Source of the DNA: Albugo candida
Lineage: Eukaryota > Oomycota > Peronosporomycetes > Albuginales > Albuginaceae
Length of the DNA: 64,000 bases
Assembly (NCBI GenBank): GCA_905220665.1
Contig: CAJNAR010000008.1
Span: forward strand, 1 to 64,000
Direction: 5' to 3'
Translations under genes and position numbers: made by a program
Notes under the pieces: model-generated
What the model was told of the DNA's origin: nothing
The model's database searches: none
The model's input: only the letters and a program-made list of their open reading frames with translations
Part shown: piece by piece, positions 10,630-21,310 of the stretch
Layout: the number at the start of each line of letters is the position of its first letter
Numbering within the stretch: position 1 is the stretch's first letter

Positions 10630-11960
10630 TTTCAAATATGTATACAAGAATTTAGTGCTTCCCGCAGCATGGAAAGACGCTCGATACATTACCAAGATCT
10701 TCCAGGTTATCTTTATGTGATCGAAGCATCGGATGCCGAAGCATTCCGAAACTGGTGTTCGGCAACGAATTTCTGCAGAGGCGCTTCACTTGTATTATCA
10801 GAAACTCTATATATGCAACGAGTTCAAGAAGATATGGTCAGATGCGGAGCTCCCTGAAGAAACGGTGGAGCTGAATTTCCGATGCATATATAAAATCATT
10901 GTTTGGATCAAATTCTAATAGTACACAAACGGTACTAGCTCGTGCTTTAGCTCGAGAAATTGCTTCACCATCATGTTGCTTGCAAGCAACAAAAGCGTCG
11001 ATAAATCTGGTAGTTGCTGGAAATGCCTGGTCCAAAATATGAAGGACTGGTTGTTTTGGACAGTGTTGAAGCGGAAAGTGTAGAAACAAACCTGCTTTAG
11101 ATGTATTTGTTCACTGCAAAATCCATCCTCATCGCCCATGCATAACATGTAGGTTCCAGTTCTTGTGACAATGTCATTTTCAGCGACAGATGCAATTCAG
11201 GAGTCCGACACGTAAATGCTTTAATGCCTTCTCATATTGTTATAACCTGGATGGAACGCGTCGCCGGCAGATCAAATCCTTGTCCTGGCTGTTTCCTTCT
11301 GCGTTACTTGTATCTATCCAGTTGTCGTGCCTGCTTTGAAGAATCAATGAGAACACAACCTATTACACCATTTACATTTTTAGTTGCCTTTGATCCAAAT
11401 AAAAACTCAAAAGCTCTCGATAATTTTAAATGCTCACTGGATCAGTGCGCGGATTTCGATGTCAAGCCGTTCCATTTCTGCGAGTGCGAATTCGGAACCG
11501 GAACGATGAGTCTTGTTCTTAAACGGGATTCGAGTGTATATGACTCATCATTGTTAATTGAAGAAGATGATGCTGCAATGGTGCAAGTCTTCTAATGGAT
11601 TCCATACGGCCAATATAGCACAACTTTTGGCGCTTGCGTTGCCTTTTTTGCGCGCAAGCGTAAAGTTGTGGTCGTGTCTACGACAAAGCAGTATGTATGG
11701 TTGTTGATGGGCGATTCTTTACCAGATTGTGAAAGTTGTAATTTCAATTTGAGATTTGGTCTGCGAGTTCGATATGATCACTTTCTTTGACAGGTACCGA
11801 CCAATGATGTGATGGATTTCTATAATATACAGACGAAGTGGTGTGAACATATCTGTATCGAAGGAAAACGGCTCTATACGACAAAGCGCTCGATAAATGC
11901 AACCACGAAGACTTTAGTCATTTAGTAATTTCGCAATAGTTTGATAGTAAATAAACAACA
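10630..11960 (+). pseudogene. Unrecognised decayed coding sequence
   Basis: Just beyond the transposon, plus-strand frames at 10615-10857, 10733-10918 and 11224-11595 have coding-like stretches, for example LHLYYQKLYICNEFKKIW near 10800, ALAREIASPSCCLQATKASI near 10955 and CSLDQCADFDVKPFHFCECE near 11440. The last frame, 123 codons, ends with an acidic LLIEEDDAAMVQVF. Frame changes and stops separate the pieces. No domain was recognised, and it is not certain that all pieces belong to one gene. Before DDE copy 1 inserted, this sequence would have been adjacent to the ATG6 5' end. Confidence 0.3.
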
Positions 11961-12335
11961 AAAGAAATGACAGGACTTGATCCATTCGTTTGATTAACAA
12001 ACAGGTGCGCTGTCACCTCGCTGGACCTTATTATCCGAATTTGAAAGGAAACATAAATCTTGTCGATAATTATGACTTATGATACATAGTCTTCGACGTT
12101 CAGTTGAGGTTATTTACATTACTAGAATTTGACGAAAATGACTTCTCTAAATGCCTAAACTGTAATAAATAACATAAAATACATGCAGAAGTGACCTGAA
12201 AAGTCACACAAAAGTGAACTTGGCGCAAGCAAGGACCGATGAGTAGACTAGACCACTCAGACCAGACTTATTACCGCTCACGCCTTCGTATCTTTAAAGA
12301 GTTGATCTACTGGAGAAATTTCGTTTAGCTGAACC

Positions 12336-13413
12336 CTATTGCAATAGGCCAAGAAAAACCGTCAGAAGCTGATCAAGCTGTGCGGGATCATAGCACTGCC
12401 GTTGGTAAAACCAAATATAGGCGCCGAATGTGCTATAGATCCCCGATACAGCTGATCCTGTTGGTGTTGAAGATGCTTGATCGAATAGTCGTCGATTGCG
12501 ATCCGTCCAGATGAAATGTATCGCAATGGAAACCAATGAAAACTAAAGATCCTCCAACACTACCCTAAATGGCTTCCATATGTCACGGAGGAGAGGAAGT
12601 TGTAGACACGGTATGTGCGACCGCTTAGGTCGAGCTAAAAGGAAAGCTATGTACGATGGAAACAGGTCTTCCCAAATTGGGTATGTCCCACTACAGTCAA
12701 AAAACAGATGCTGACAACTTTCCACCTCACCACAATGCTTCTGTGTGCACAAGATGATTTCCGGATGAGCTTGCTTCATAAAGCAGAACCGGGATCGCAC
12801 TGGTAGAATTGAATATGTCAGTCGGAGCTGAATGTCCGAGTAGATTGGTAATAAACGTCCGCGAGGACGTTGAAAACCCTTTGAGAAAACCTTCACCCAA
12901 GTCTAAGCAGCTGTCCGGTCTCTCTCCGGTAAGTGCAGCAACATTGGGTGCGGCTTATCCGGTGGTTGTGCTTTACTAACAACTCAAAAGAGTTGATTCC
13001 GAGGAATATTTGGGAAGAAAACTTTCTTATCCGAAACTTGAATGTCAAAATGTAACGGGTGAGCTCCGGAAGTGGACGCTCAGTGCACACCAACACACCC
13101 TATGGTTGAATCGACGAAGAATTTGAGTAGCTTCGACGTACAATCGTCGCAAAAGCTTGGTGGTGGAAACTTCAGCTGGATTGCCATCTGAGTGCGTACT
13201 GGAACGCAAGATAAACTCCGAAGACGAATCAAACCAAGTTGATCTTCCACCGAACAAGTCACGCAAAGAACGGATACGAAACGCTTGAGCGAACTGCATC
13301 CGAAAAGCACGCGCAGGTTCAGGGACCGTTTTCATACATCGACGATGAGCAACAGCACTAGTAGAACGTTGTCGCTGCTCAAGGTGAAGATGAATATGCA
13401 TATAAAGCCACAC
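12336..13413 (-). pseudogene. LINE 1: C-terminal region with zinc-binding (zf-RVT) domain
   Basis: Frames 13413-13045, 12896-12543 and 12536-12336 continue the RT polyprotein. Around 12850-12700 the sequence reads LPVRSRFCFMKQAHPEIILC and then ESCQHLFFDCSGTYPIW, the C...C...H...C arrangement of the zinc-binding domain that follows reverse transcriptase in many plant and oomycete LINEs. The final frame contains HFIWTDRNRRLFDQ, nearly the same as HFVWTDRNRRLFDQ in LINE copy 2 at about 34860. The region upstream (FRMQFAQAFRIRSLRDLFGG) matches the TLFDVRSLQDFFRE block of copy 2. It is broken by frameshifts. Confidence 0.75.
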
Positions 13414-13569
13414 AGGAGCATTTTACATAACTATGTATTGCTCCTGCGATGACAAAGTCGTCGGTGTGAGCTCCCATGTTTTTTAACTTCACCAAACGCA
13501 CGTCTGCTTCCACCATGATGACGCTACATTCCAACGATACATGGTAGCATGCCGTCGAGGTGATAACGT

Positions 13570-14640
13570 TTAGATATCAAGCGGTTTGAACGGTCCAAAG
13601 CTGGGTAAGATGGTCTTCACCATCTCTATTCCAGTCAGTGTCCAGTTGCTCGGAACAGCCGTACTTGAATGGAGCGCAAATTGTTGGAGGAATTGGATTC
13701 GTTGCTTCTTTAATTGATTTTCGATCATCGAAACCTTTAAATTACCTTGTGAATAAGGAAGATATAAAAGTTTCGATGGAAATAATTGCATGTCCGTTGA
13801 ATCCCGCTCGTACTTTCGACTCAACACAAATCGATTTAACATCGATTGCGAGCGTCGCAGTAAATGCTGCGGGATATGTTAATGTGCCGTAAAATGCCAT
13901 AATCGGGACATAACCATAGTTTGCGAAACGATCTTCTAGGAATTCAATCATCAAATCACCCACTGGTGATTGACTGAAAGGAAATCCTAAATACTCGACC
14001 GACTCGCAACGTGATAGAACTTTCAAAAAAGGGAACGGCTAACATACTTGACGACAATTTAGAGGAAGTAAAGTCGACTTGGTTAGATTTATCTTTGCTC
14101 CTGAACCATCACAATAATGATGAACGATATCAAGCTGAGCCTCTACTCCACCGACCGAAGACGATAACAAAGTCGAGCCGTCCGCAAAGAATATACTGGT
14201 TGATGTATCCATTGGAGTGATACAAATACCAGGGCCATCGTTCCTCCGCAATAAATTACCCAACGGCTCGATAATTGTGAGAAAGAGCAATGCGAAGAGT
14301 GGATCAGCTTGTTCCCCTCCCCGAGATGGAGTGGTCCTCGGTGAAAGCGTTTCACTCAACAACAACGAAACAGACGTGTTGGTGTATAGAAGCTTTGTCC
14401 AGTTGATAAACGAATTTCCACAATTCATTTTCGAAAGAACTGCAAATATGTACGACCATTCCAGTCGATCGTACGCTTTCTCAAATCGAGATAGGTCATA
14501 TATGCTTCTTCACCACGATAAGTGATCAAATTCTGTAGATCACTTATGTACCGTAAATGGTGGTGGATAGATCTGCCTCTCAGAAATGCCTTTTGATCTT
14601 CGGTTACGTCTCATAACTTAAGTGTTCTATACGAGAAGAC
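13570..14640 (-). pseudogene. LINE 1: reverse transcriptase, decayed
   Basis: Minus-strand frames give DLSRFEKAYDRLEWSYIF-like sequence at about 14520-14430 (motif A, with FEKAYDR), then 14428-14039 with ADPLFALLFLTIIEPLGNLL (motif B, where Q-G-D has become Q-A-D) and IFFADGSTLL (motif C). The catalytic FADD of the intact family is FADG here, so the second metal-binding Asp is lost. After the core come GSGAKINLTKSTLLPLN and a SVEYLGFPFSQSP block at 14026-13980, both matching LINE 2. These substitutions, together with frameshifts, make it inactive. Confidence 0.8.
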
Positions 14641-15448
14641 AGATAGACGCAGCAGTTTTCTATTTCGTCACATCTCGGCAATGCAGGCTTTGTTTTTTTA
14701 TACTAGTGCAAGCAAAATCCACGTTTCACGTAACCGGTTCTTGTGCGCATTGGCACATTTATGACGATGCGGTGAAGTGGTCACGCTGATGCTGCATTCG
14801 TTTCATTATTGGACTTACAGTTAGAGACGTCTTTGCTCCTACATTTACTTTATTTCGATAATTTCTGACGATCTGAATGAGGCCTTCACTGGAGCGATCT
14901 GAGACATTTGTATATGGCAAACATTTAACATTACCATGCCAAAAATACTTTGCAAAAAAAGCTTAATATTATTATATCATTCATGTCACTGTGATAATAC
15001 TCGTGGTGCACCAAGAATAAGACGGATAAAGACCGACTAACGATTCGAACTGTTCGTTAGTCAACTTCACCAGCTCAAAACTATTTGTATAAACTGTCAT
15101 GACCTAGGAATGCCGAATGTATAATTGCCATCACAGCGCTGCTTCGATTTTCTGTTGGATGTAGAATATCGTTGTTGTGTGGCCGCTCACAAAAACTGTG
15201 TTGCGTTTTGGATGTACGAAAAACAGACATGACTTTTGTTGATTAAGATCTTGAAACTTAGTTACTCGAAGGCAACTAATGGTGTTTTTAATAGGTCGTG
15301 GTCTATCATAAGATGTCAGTTTTAATGTATTCCATTCACATCACTGCGGGTGCTGCGGTATTGTTTCTCTTTGATAAAACCAAGCAGACCTTATCATTCA
15401 TCAAAGTGACCAGGGATCGAAATTTTTCACCATCTTGAATTGGCAGTT

Positions 15449-16739
15449 TCAAATCACTGAGGAAGGCTTAACGGACAGCTCCTGGATATCACCTTGGGAA
15501 ACTTCTCGCCGTTTAATCTGAAACCATTGAGACCAACATTGATGCCCACCACTAAGCTTGATGAAGAAAATAGCATATTTGTGGGAAATAATTGGTAATG
15601 GTGCCCCGGGAGCTAAAACACTACCCCTTAAGAGAAATATTGAATTCATTGAACATATGTCCATTAGGTGAGGGCTGTACACATAAGAATTAATTCCTTC
15701 AACTCTAGAGCTGTCTCTGCTTTTTTGCAACCAAAATCTACCTACATTTTCACACAACGATGGCACTTTCACACCAACATGTTGACTCTATCCCGTCGGA
15801 AGCAAACGATCTTCGTTTAGCTCTTGTGCAAAAGGTAATCAATTTATTATCAGTGGTGCCCCGTTTTGTCCACCACCCTCTCCTTTAACTCCATACACGC
15901 GAGTAGCACACATTCCTGAGCTATCGGATGATCGAGCGCCACTCGGATATTTTTTTTCAGGATTCATGCCGAACACAACAAGCCTGACCGCATGTGTCAT
16001 CAATGCGTCAGTCTGGGCCAGCGTTCCGGGCAAGATGGTGTGCAATCGTTTTCGGATTCAATTTCTACTAACTATCCATCGTCGTCAACTCCTTTTGATA
16101 TATCTGCTCTTTTGCCTTTCGTTTGGCATGCTCGAAAGAAGTGGTCGGCCCCTTTTCAAGCGGCCACCGTGTTTGAAGACCGTTCATACACGGCGATATT
16201 TTTGAATTGCTTTACATGCATCAATTTGGAAAGCGCGCTACCACCACCGACATAGATACGAGCACAGAATAATAATATTTGGCCACTGAACCAGGTAGAG
16301 CACCAGTTCGTGCTTCCAAAACAATGTCTCTTAATGACTCTATACGGTGACGTTAATCTCACTAACGAACCAAGGACAAGGTTATGTGTCAAGCCACTCC
16401 ACTAGTTCTGAAGGTTCTTGGAGAGCTTTTTTGTCCTTGAGATGGAGGAGTGGCGAGGACGGTCGCGGCAATGTGGCTGGGTTGCATGGTGTGATATAGG
16501 GAGGAGGTTTGAACCCAACGTAATGGCCGAATCGTTTGTGGTCGAATTTCTTTGTCATCTCTTTTCGATTCGGTATCGTCTTCTCCAAGGTTTTTGAGGC
16601 GACCACAAATTCCGCTTTTTATACTTCTCTTTGGTTTTGGAGCTGGAGCGGCTTCTAGCTCTAAATATTCGAGCTCAGACTGACCGAAGCGTGGTCGCTC
16701 TGTCGGAAATAGAGCGTGCTTACCCCGCGAAGGAAACAT
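15449..16739 (-). pseudogene. LINE 1: ORF1-like and endonuclease-proximal remnants
   Basis: The frame at 16739-16389 begins MFPSRGKHALFPTERPRFGQ, alignable with GKNAPIPAKRQRFGQ at about 40215-40160 in LINE 2, followed by a proline- and lysine-rich stretch typical of the disordered N-terminus of a LINE ORF1 protein. The frame at 16045-15839 has AQTDALMTHAVRLVVFGMNP, matching VQADAYIPHVRRLVKFCTKP of LINE 2. The frame at 15772-15449 ends QWFQIKRREVSQGDIQELSV, matching the SWSQWFGGKWRGLLWGDISE stretch before the endonuclease in LINE 2. Most of the endonuclease itself has been deleted or is unrecognisable. Confidence 0.65.
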
Positions 16740-16823
16740 TTATTGCTGTAAATGTGATTTGATCGCATATCTTACTTATACGCACCCTTGCTTCGGGTCT
16801 GTGGATGATGCAAAGTAAATTTT

Positions 16824-17356
16824 TCACGGCGACAGAACCACTCTTTTGGATAAATTTTCTTCTCGAAAGGTATCAAGAAGAAGGAATTCCACACCTTTTT
16901 TCGTTCGGGATTTCAACCCCCCCCCCTTCCGACTTAAGACCGACTTAAACACGTCTAGCATTACCGGCAATCCAAGTATCTTACTCTCTAAGAAAATGTT
17001 GTTCACGAAGAACGGTATGACTGGCATTCCACTTGTTCGCATGCGTTTGTAGATTTCGTCATTACTCAGACATTCCTCTTGGAAGCTTGAAAATCTGTCC
17101 CATAAGGTGACTATCCAAAGAGATTCGAATATCGTGTTGCCGTGATCTCGGAAGAGTGATTGATGTGCGTCAATGCCTGAATCATCTCCTTAAACATAGA
17201 GAAAGAGATGTTGATGTTCAATTGTACATCCCGACTAGAAAGTTCGCTATGCAATGGTGGGTCAAATTGGCACATGTATGGTGGGGCTGTACAAATCGCT
17301 TGAAGGACCATCATAAGAAATTGTTCCATAATGGTGATTCGGAGTGTTCATCATAG
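16824..17356. pseudogene. Unrecognised coding-like remnants
   Basis: Both strands carry frames of about 70 codons. On the minus strand 17329-17111 reads well (PPYMCQFDPPLHSELSSRDV then NINISFSMFKEMIQALTHIN) and 17042-16824 carries FLLLDTFREENL. On the plus strand 16846-17052 is also open. The minus strand looks the more protein-like. No family was recognised. A cytosine run at about 16917-16926 interrupts the region. Confidence 0.25.
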
Positions 17357-17584
17357 GGTAATTGCAAAACTAAGGGGAATAATCTGCATTAATGATACCA
17401 GCAGAAATTTTAAACCATATGCAATGATGTATGAAAATTACGAAAAATTCACAGATAATTCAAACTTTGTCAGTATTCCAGGAGATGTTATACAGTTGAG
17501 GTGATACGATTGTTTAACCATCACCAATCCTTTGATTAACGAAGACAAAATTGCAATTCGTTATGGCGAATCAGGTAATTCATC

Positions 17585-18064
17585 TAAATAAGACTTTGAC
17601 AAAGTTCTTCTAATTCCTTTTCAAACGCATAACTAATAGGCCGTGCTGCGTCGATTTTAGTGGCAACAACAGCCCAATCCGGGTCTTTTCCAGGATAAAG
17701 TTCATATCTTGCAGCAATATTTAACGCTCCCGAATTTGGGGCTTCACTCGATATTGTGCTTTCGATATAGTTTTGTGCTCACTTAAACAACGCTTGTGAC
17801 TTGATGATGTCAGCAAGTTTGAGTTTCGTTTTAACCACGCTTGCAGTTGCCTTAAGCTACCGTGTAGCTAGGCAGTGGTAGTACCACAAGAAGCATCCTG
17901 TTCCGTGTAGCTGTGGTGGGGGTAACTTCCACGTCATCCCACACGAGCAACGACTCATCGGCAATGATGCGATTACCCAGCGGAAAGCTACGTTGCAGGG
18001 TTGCCACTTCATCACAAATGGACGCTAAGTCTCTTGATTTTGTCGAAATATATACTTGAACCAT
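17585..18064 (-). pseudogene. C-terminal fragment of an unrecognised conserved-looking protein
   Basis: Two well-preserved blocks lie on the minus strand. Block 1 (18064-17860) includes VQVYISTKSRDLASICDEVA then PLGNRIIADESLLVWDDVEV and TATRNRMLLVVLPLP. A frame change then leads to block 2 (about 17846-17585), in frame to a TAG, reading KLADIIKSQALFK, an in-frame TGA, then AQNYIESTISSEAPNSGALN, YELYPGKDPDWAVVATKIDA and YAFEKELEELCQSLI. The composition is strikingly protein-like and only lightly damaged (one stop and one frameshift), so this is one of the youngest host-gene remnants here. I do not recognise the family. Confidence 0.5.
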
Positions 18065-18138
18065 TGTTTTTGAGAAGGAAATGTTGAAGAACAGTTTTTC
18101 TAAATTGTTTACTAAATTGACGTGTTTCTTGGTAGCCA

Positions 18139-19650
18139 GTGAACGGAGAAGTTCACCGCAGCGCAGAGCTTGGAGCCACCCTAGGTTCGAAGCAATGCCT
18201 AAGTGATAATTACAAATTTAAGTGCTGGCAAAATCAGATAAATAATGAACTGATTTTCTTGATACACCCCAAAAACCGCGGACGGAAAAGAAACCTTCGA
18301 AGTCTCAAGCGCAGTATCGTGTTGAGATTCCTAACCCACAAACTTCCGATATTCATAGTGTTCGATACCTAGAACAAGATGTAGCTGAAAATTGGAATCA
18401 TGAAGTTCATTCAAAATCTTCAAGGCCTCTTTCACATTATTTAGAGATGGTTTAAGCATTCAGAGTACTCCAATGGGATGAAGCTGTTCTATTTTATGAA
18501 GGACAATGGCAATCCCAAATCTAGGAGCCTCCTGTAAATTCCTTCTAGTGCCTAGCTACAAAAAAGTCGTCAAGAAACATCCGTGTGATGGTTTAAACAT
18601 AGTTTACATGTTAACAGCTAACTTCCATCCGATGAACATTCTTGGGGCATGATTCGTTTACGAGTAATTCGACCCTATCAACCCGGAATGGGTACCGAAC
18701 GGAGCCATTATTTATCATATTATCCTCTTACAACTATGTGGGATGTCGCGTGGTCATCACCACCCCAAAGAAATCCATTTCGGGCAGAGAGTCGTGATGA
18801 CTGCGTGGAGAGTGTATTTTGAAACTTCTACGTGCCATTCTCGTTGGCTAGAAGTGGCATTACATGTGAGTAGATTGCACACGGAGGTGTCACAAGCATG
18901 TGAGAAGGAGAATTGCTCAAATATTTAGAAGAACAACCTCCTTTTGGTCAATGCGGTATTCATTTCTTGCAAAGGAAGGCTAAGACGCCAGTCACATTAG
19001 CCGAGAGAAGATCAGAACGCAATGTTGAGGAGTTGAACGAACAAGAAAAGATTCTAGGATCTCCAGTCTCCATTCACTATAGCCCGCCAGACCTTGTAAT
19101 GTTTCTATCTAGACAAATTTCACTCCTACAGCTGAAAGCAAGTATGAGGATACAAAGATCAAACGACGGATATGTGAATATGCGACTGATTCTAAGAAGA
19201 AAACAGCCTCACCGTGTCGCGATATTGCATCCAATGGTTTTAAAGGTGCAACCTCGAAGACTAAATACGGATTTGGTAAGACGAATGGAATAAGCTTTCG
19301 TACATATGATATGGTTTGTCAGTAGCATACTTATAAGGGCTCTTTTTTTGTCAATGAGAACATGGAGCGGATGAATGTGCAGCATTTGATGGTGTCACTT
19401 TCACCAGATTGGTGCAAAAATAAAAAATATATAGGTGTGGTGTTCACTTAATCGCAGTAAACCACTTTTTAATGTAAAATATGCATTTAGGTCGACATAG
19501 TCATCGCACTTAGGATACGGACATTAAAACGCGCTTGAGAAATGGATCTTGTACGGACATGCTACCAAAAGCTTGACTTTCTATGTCGTTCGACAGCCTC
19601 CGGTGAAGAAGACCACGAAAATGTAAATATCCTCAATAAAGTATAATATT
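18139..19650 (+). pseudogene. Decayed host gene, unrecognised
   Basis: Plus-strand coding-like pieces run through three frames. Around 18290-18450 one frame reads EKKPSKSQAQYRVEIPNPQT then SVRYLEQDVAENWNHEVHSK. Near 18640-18770 another reads RTEPLFIILSSYNYVGCRVV. The longest frame is 18913-19293 (LERR-type basic/acidic helix: AERRSERNVEELNEQEKILG), ending in a stop after DLVRRME. A further piece near 19540-19630 reads EMDLVRTCYQKLDFLCRSTA and stops after ILNKV, followed by AATAAA at 19635, which could be an old polyadenylation signal. Chromatin-factor families came to mind but nothing is diagnostic. Confidence 0.35.
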
Positions 19651-19896
19651 TTTTACCCCGTTTTATACTTTTGTATATACATAATAACTTTTTCTTCACG
19701 CACTCGAAATCTAGAATGATGGAAAACTCCCATCCGCGAGCAATGAAATCTCATTCAGGAAGTTCACTGTACCACAGAGTTAGAAAAACCTTATCCGGGA
19801 TACAGGCTGATCAGTAGTATGCAGGCTTCAATCATGCTTGTATAAGATGCTGTTTGACATGTCTGAAGACAACCTTTTCACAATGATATACTATAA

Positions 19897-20516
19897 GGGA
19901 TTGCTAAACTCACCCCATGCATTTTGTTAACCAATCATATTTCATCATTTTAGTCAATCATTTTTGATTGATTTGATAAAAGTTAAACTTGATCCAGGAC
20001 GCAATCTGCAACTCCTGGCATTGCATATAGACGAATATGCACTAAGGTGCATAAGGTCATGGCTGTGAGTACTCTTCTCTATCTCCAACTGCCGAGCCCC
20101 TGGCTCCCTGCGTTTTGAAGTGACTTGGAAAAACAGTTAGATATTTATGGCTTCGTCTCCTTGCGTTTTCGGGGCGATCTGGGTCGTGATAACTACCAGC
20201 ATGCTCGCACTTTAAGACTTTTAGTCGCAGTTCGTTCTCAGGACGGTTTCCGACTTTTCGGGATCGTGTATTTTTTACTGGAAAGCCGTCAGAGAGTGCG
20301 CAGCTCTAATTGCTTGTTCACCGTCCTCGAGAGAGATCCACGTCATGTCCAGGAGGCTTGATAGACATTTTGCGGGAATTGACGGTATATTTCGATGTCA
20401 AAAAACGCTCATCGATCAAGAGTGATTGGCTAAAATATCAAAAATGATGAAATATGGTTGGTTAAAAAATCATCGGGTGAGTTTAGTAAAATGCGAGGGT
20501 GTGTTCAGCAATGCCC
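19897..20516. mobile_element. MITE-like element with about 80-bp terminal inverted repeats
   Basis: The left arm begins GGGATTGCTAAACTCACCCC at 19897 and continues through AACCAATCATATTTCATCAT to about 19985. The right arm (about 20400-20516), read on the opposite strand, begins GGGCATTGCTGAACACACCC and continues CTAAACTCACCC and AACCAACCATATTTCATCAT. The arms match over most of their length with small indels. TA or AT-rich sequence flanks both ends, but the target duplication is uncertain. The roughly 400-bp interior is more GC-rich, with one 78-codon frame (20125-20361) and no transposase signature, so this is probably a non-autonomous DNA transposon. It differs in terminal sequence from the DDE family of this window. 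Confidence 0.7.
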
Positions 20517-20791
20517 ATATTATGTAAGCAAAGTATTGAAAGTATTCACTCACTCCAAGTACCTCTATAAGATCGTATGAGGTCCAGCTACTTGACCTTC
20601 CAGGCGAAAACATCTGAGCGTGGGGTTGTTCTATGTTCTAAGTCCAGGATTCTCTGTACTTTCGTAGAATTGCAGTCGCGCATGCTCAGTATAGTCATCA
20701 GAATTCATACGTTCAAACATTTACCTGCACAGAATTTATCCGCTGTGCCACGTCGTCCACTTACAGTAAATTTCATGGTAACGGATCGCTA

Positions 20792-21202
20792 TCATCTGTC
20801 TTCTTCATAGTACAATCCATTAGAAGTCTTTGAAGTACATACAGCCCAAGAAATGTTTGGATCCTTGGCCGTATATGGCTTGTCATAAGCGAATTCAACT
20901 AGATTGTGATAAGATGTGTGACTTGTTTCGAGGAGGTATACAGTGCATAGAAACGCTGCATACGAGTGTGCACAAATGGACTTTTGCGACTGGGTATCAA
21001 TAATAGCGTCTTTCGGTAAAGTTGATGTCGTCATAGAGCCATACACTTTGTGTGAGCGATTTAAATTATATGGTCCCATCGATCGTACGTTTGCAGACGA
21101 AGTCCGACTACATGATTCCTTGTGCTGACAAGGATACTTGATTGCAACCATGTTAGGCTCATCTTGATAAATTTGGACCATATATCCGAGTCTCAGGGTC
21201 AC
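20792..21202 (-). pseudogene. Unrecognised 136-codon remnant
   Basis: A single open frame on the minus strand, among the longer ones outside the mobile elements. It includes MVQIYQDEPNMVAIKYPCQH and a cysteine/histidine-containing stretch. No domain was recognised and no neighbouring frame clearly extends it. It could be a fragment of a decayed gene or a chance frame; composition slightly favours the former. Confidence 0.25.
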
Positions 21203-21310
21203 GAGGCCAACTTATCCTTTTCGAAGTACCACTTCACTTATCTTGAAGTAATTTCGTTCACAACTGAATGGCTTTGGTGTATTTGTACCATCATTCCCAT
21301 AAATTCATGA

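Larger units (their letters stand above)
12105..16740 (-). mobile_element. LINE copy 1, degenerate
   Basis: A non-LTR retrotransposon read from about 16740 to about 12105. Order on the minus strand: ORF1-like (16739-15839), endonuclease remnant (15772-15449), reverse transcriptase (about 14640-13570), linker (13413-12893) and C-terminal zinc-binding region (12896-12336). Each part has a counterpart in LINE copy 2 in the same order. The 3' tail at 12105-12175 matches 34311-34385 beside LINE 2 (shared ATTACTAGAATT, TGACTTCTCTA and AAATAACATA blocks), which marks the common 3' UTR. The span is shorter than copy 2 because of deletions between ORF1 and the RT. No target-site duplication was identified. 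Confidence 0.8.

Noticed and set aside
20125..20361. 78-codon frame as a MITE-encoded protein
   Set aside because: It lies in the core between inverted arms, is short and has no known domain. GC-rich core composition alone could keep it open.
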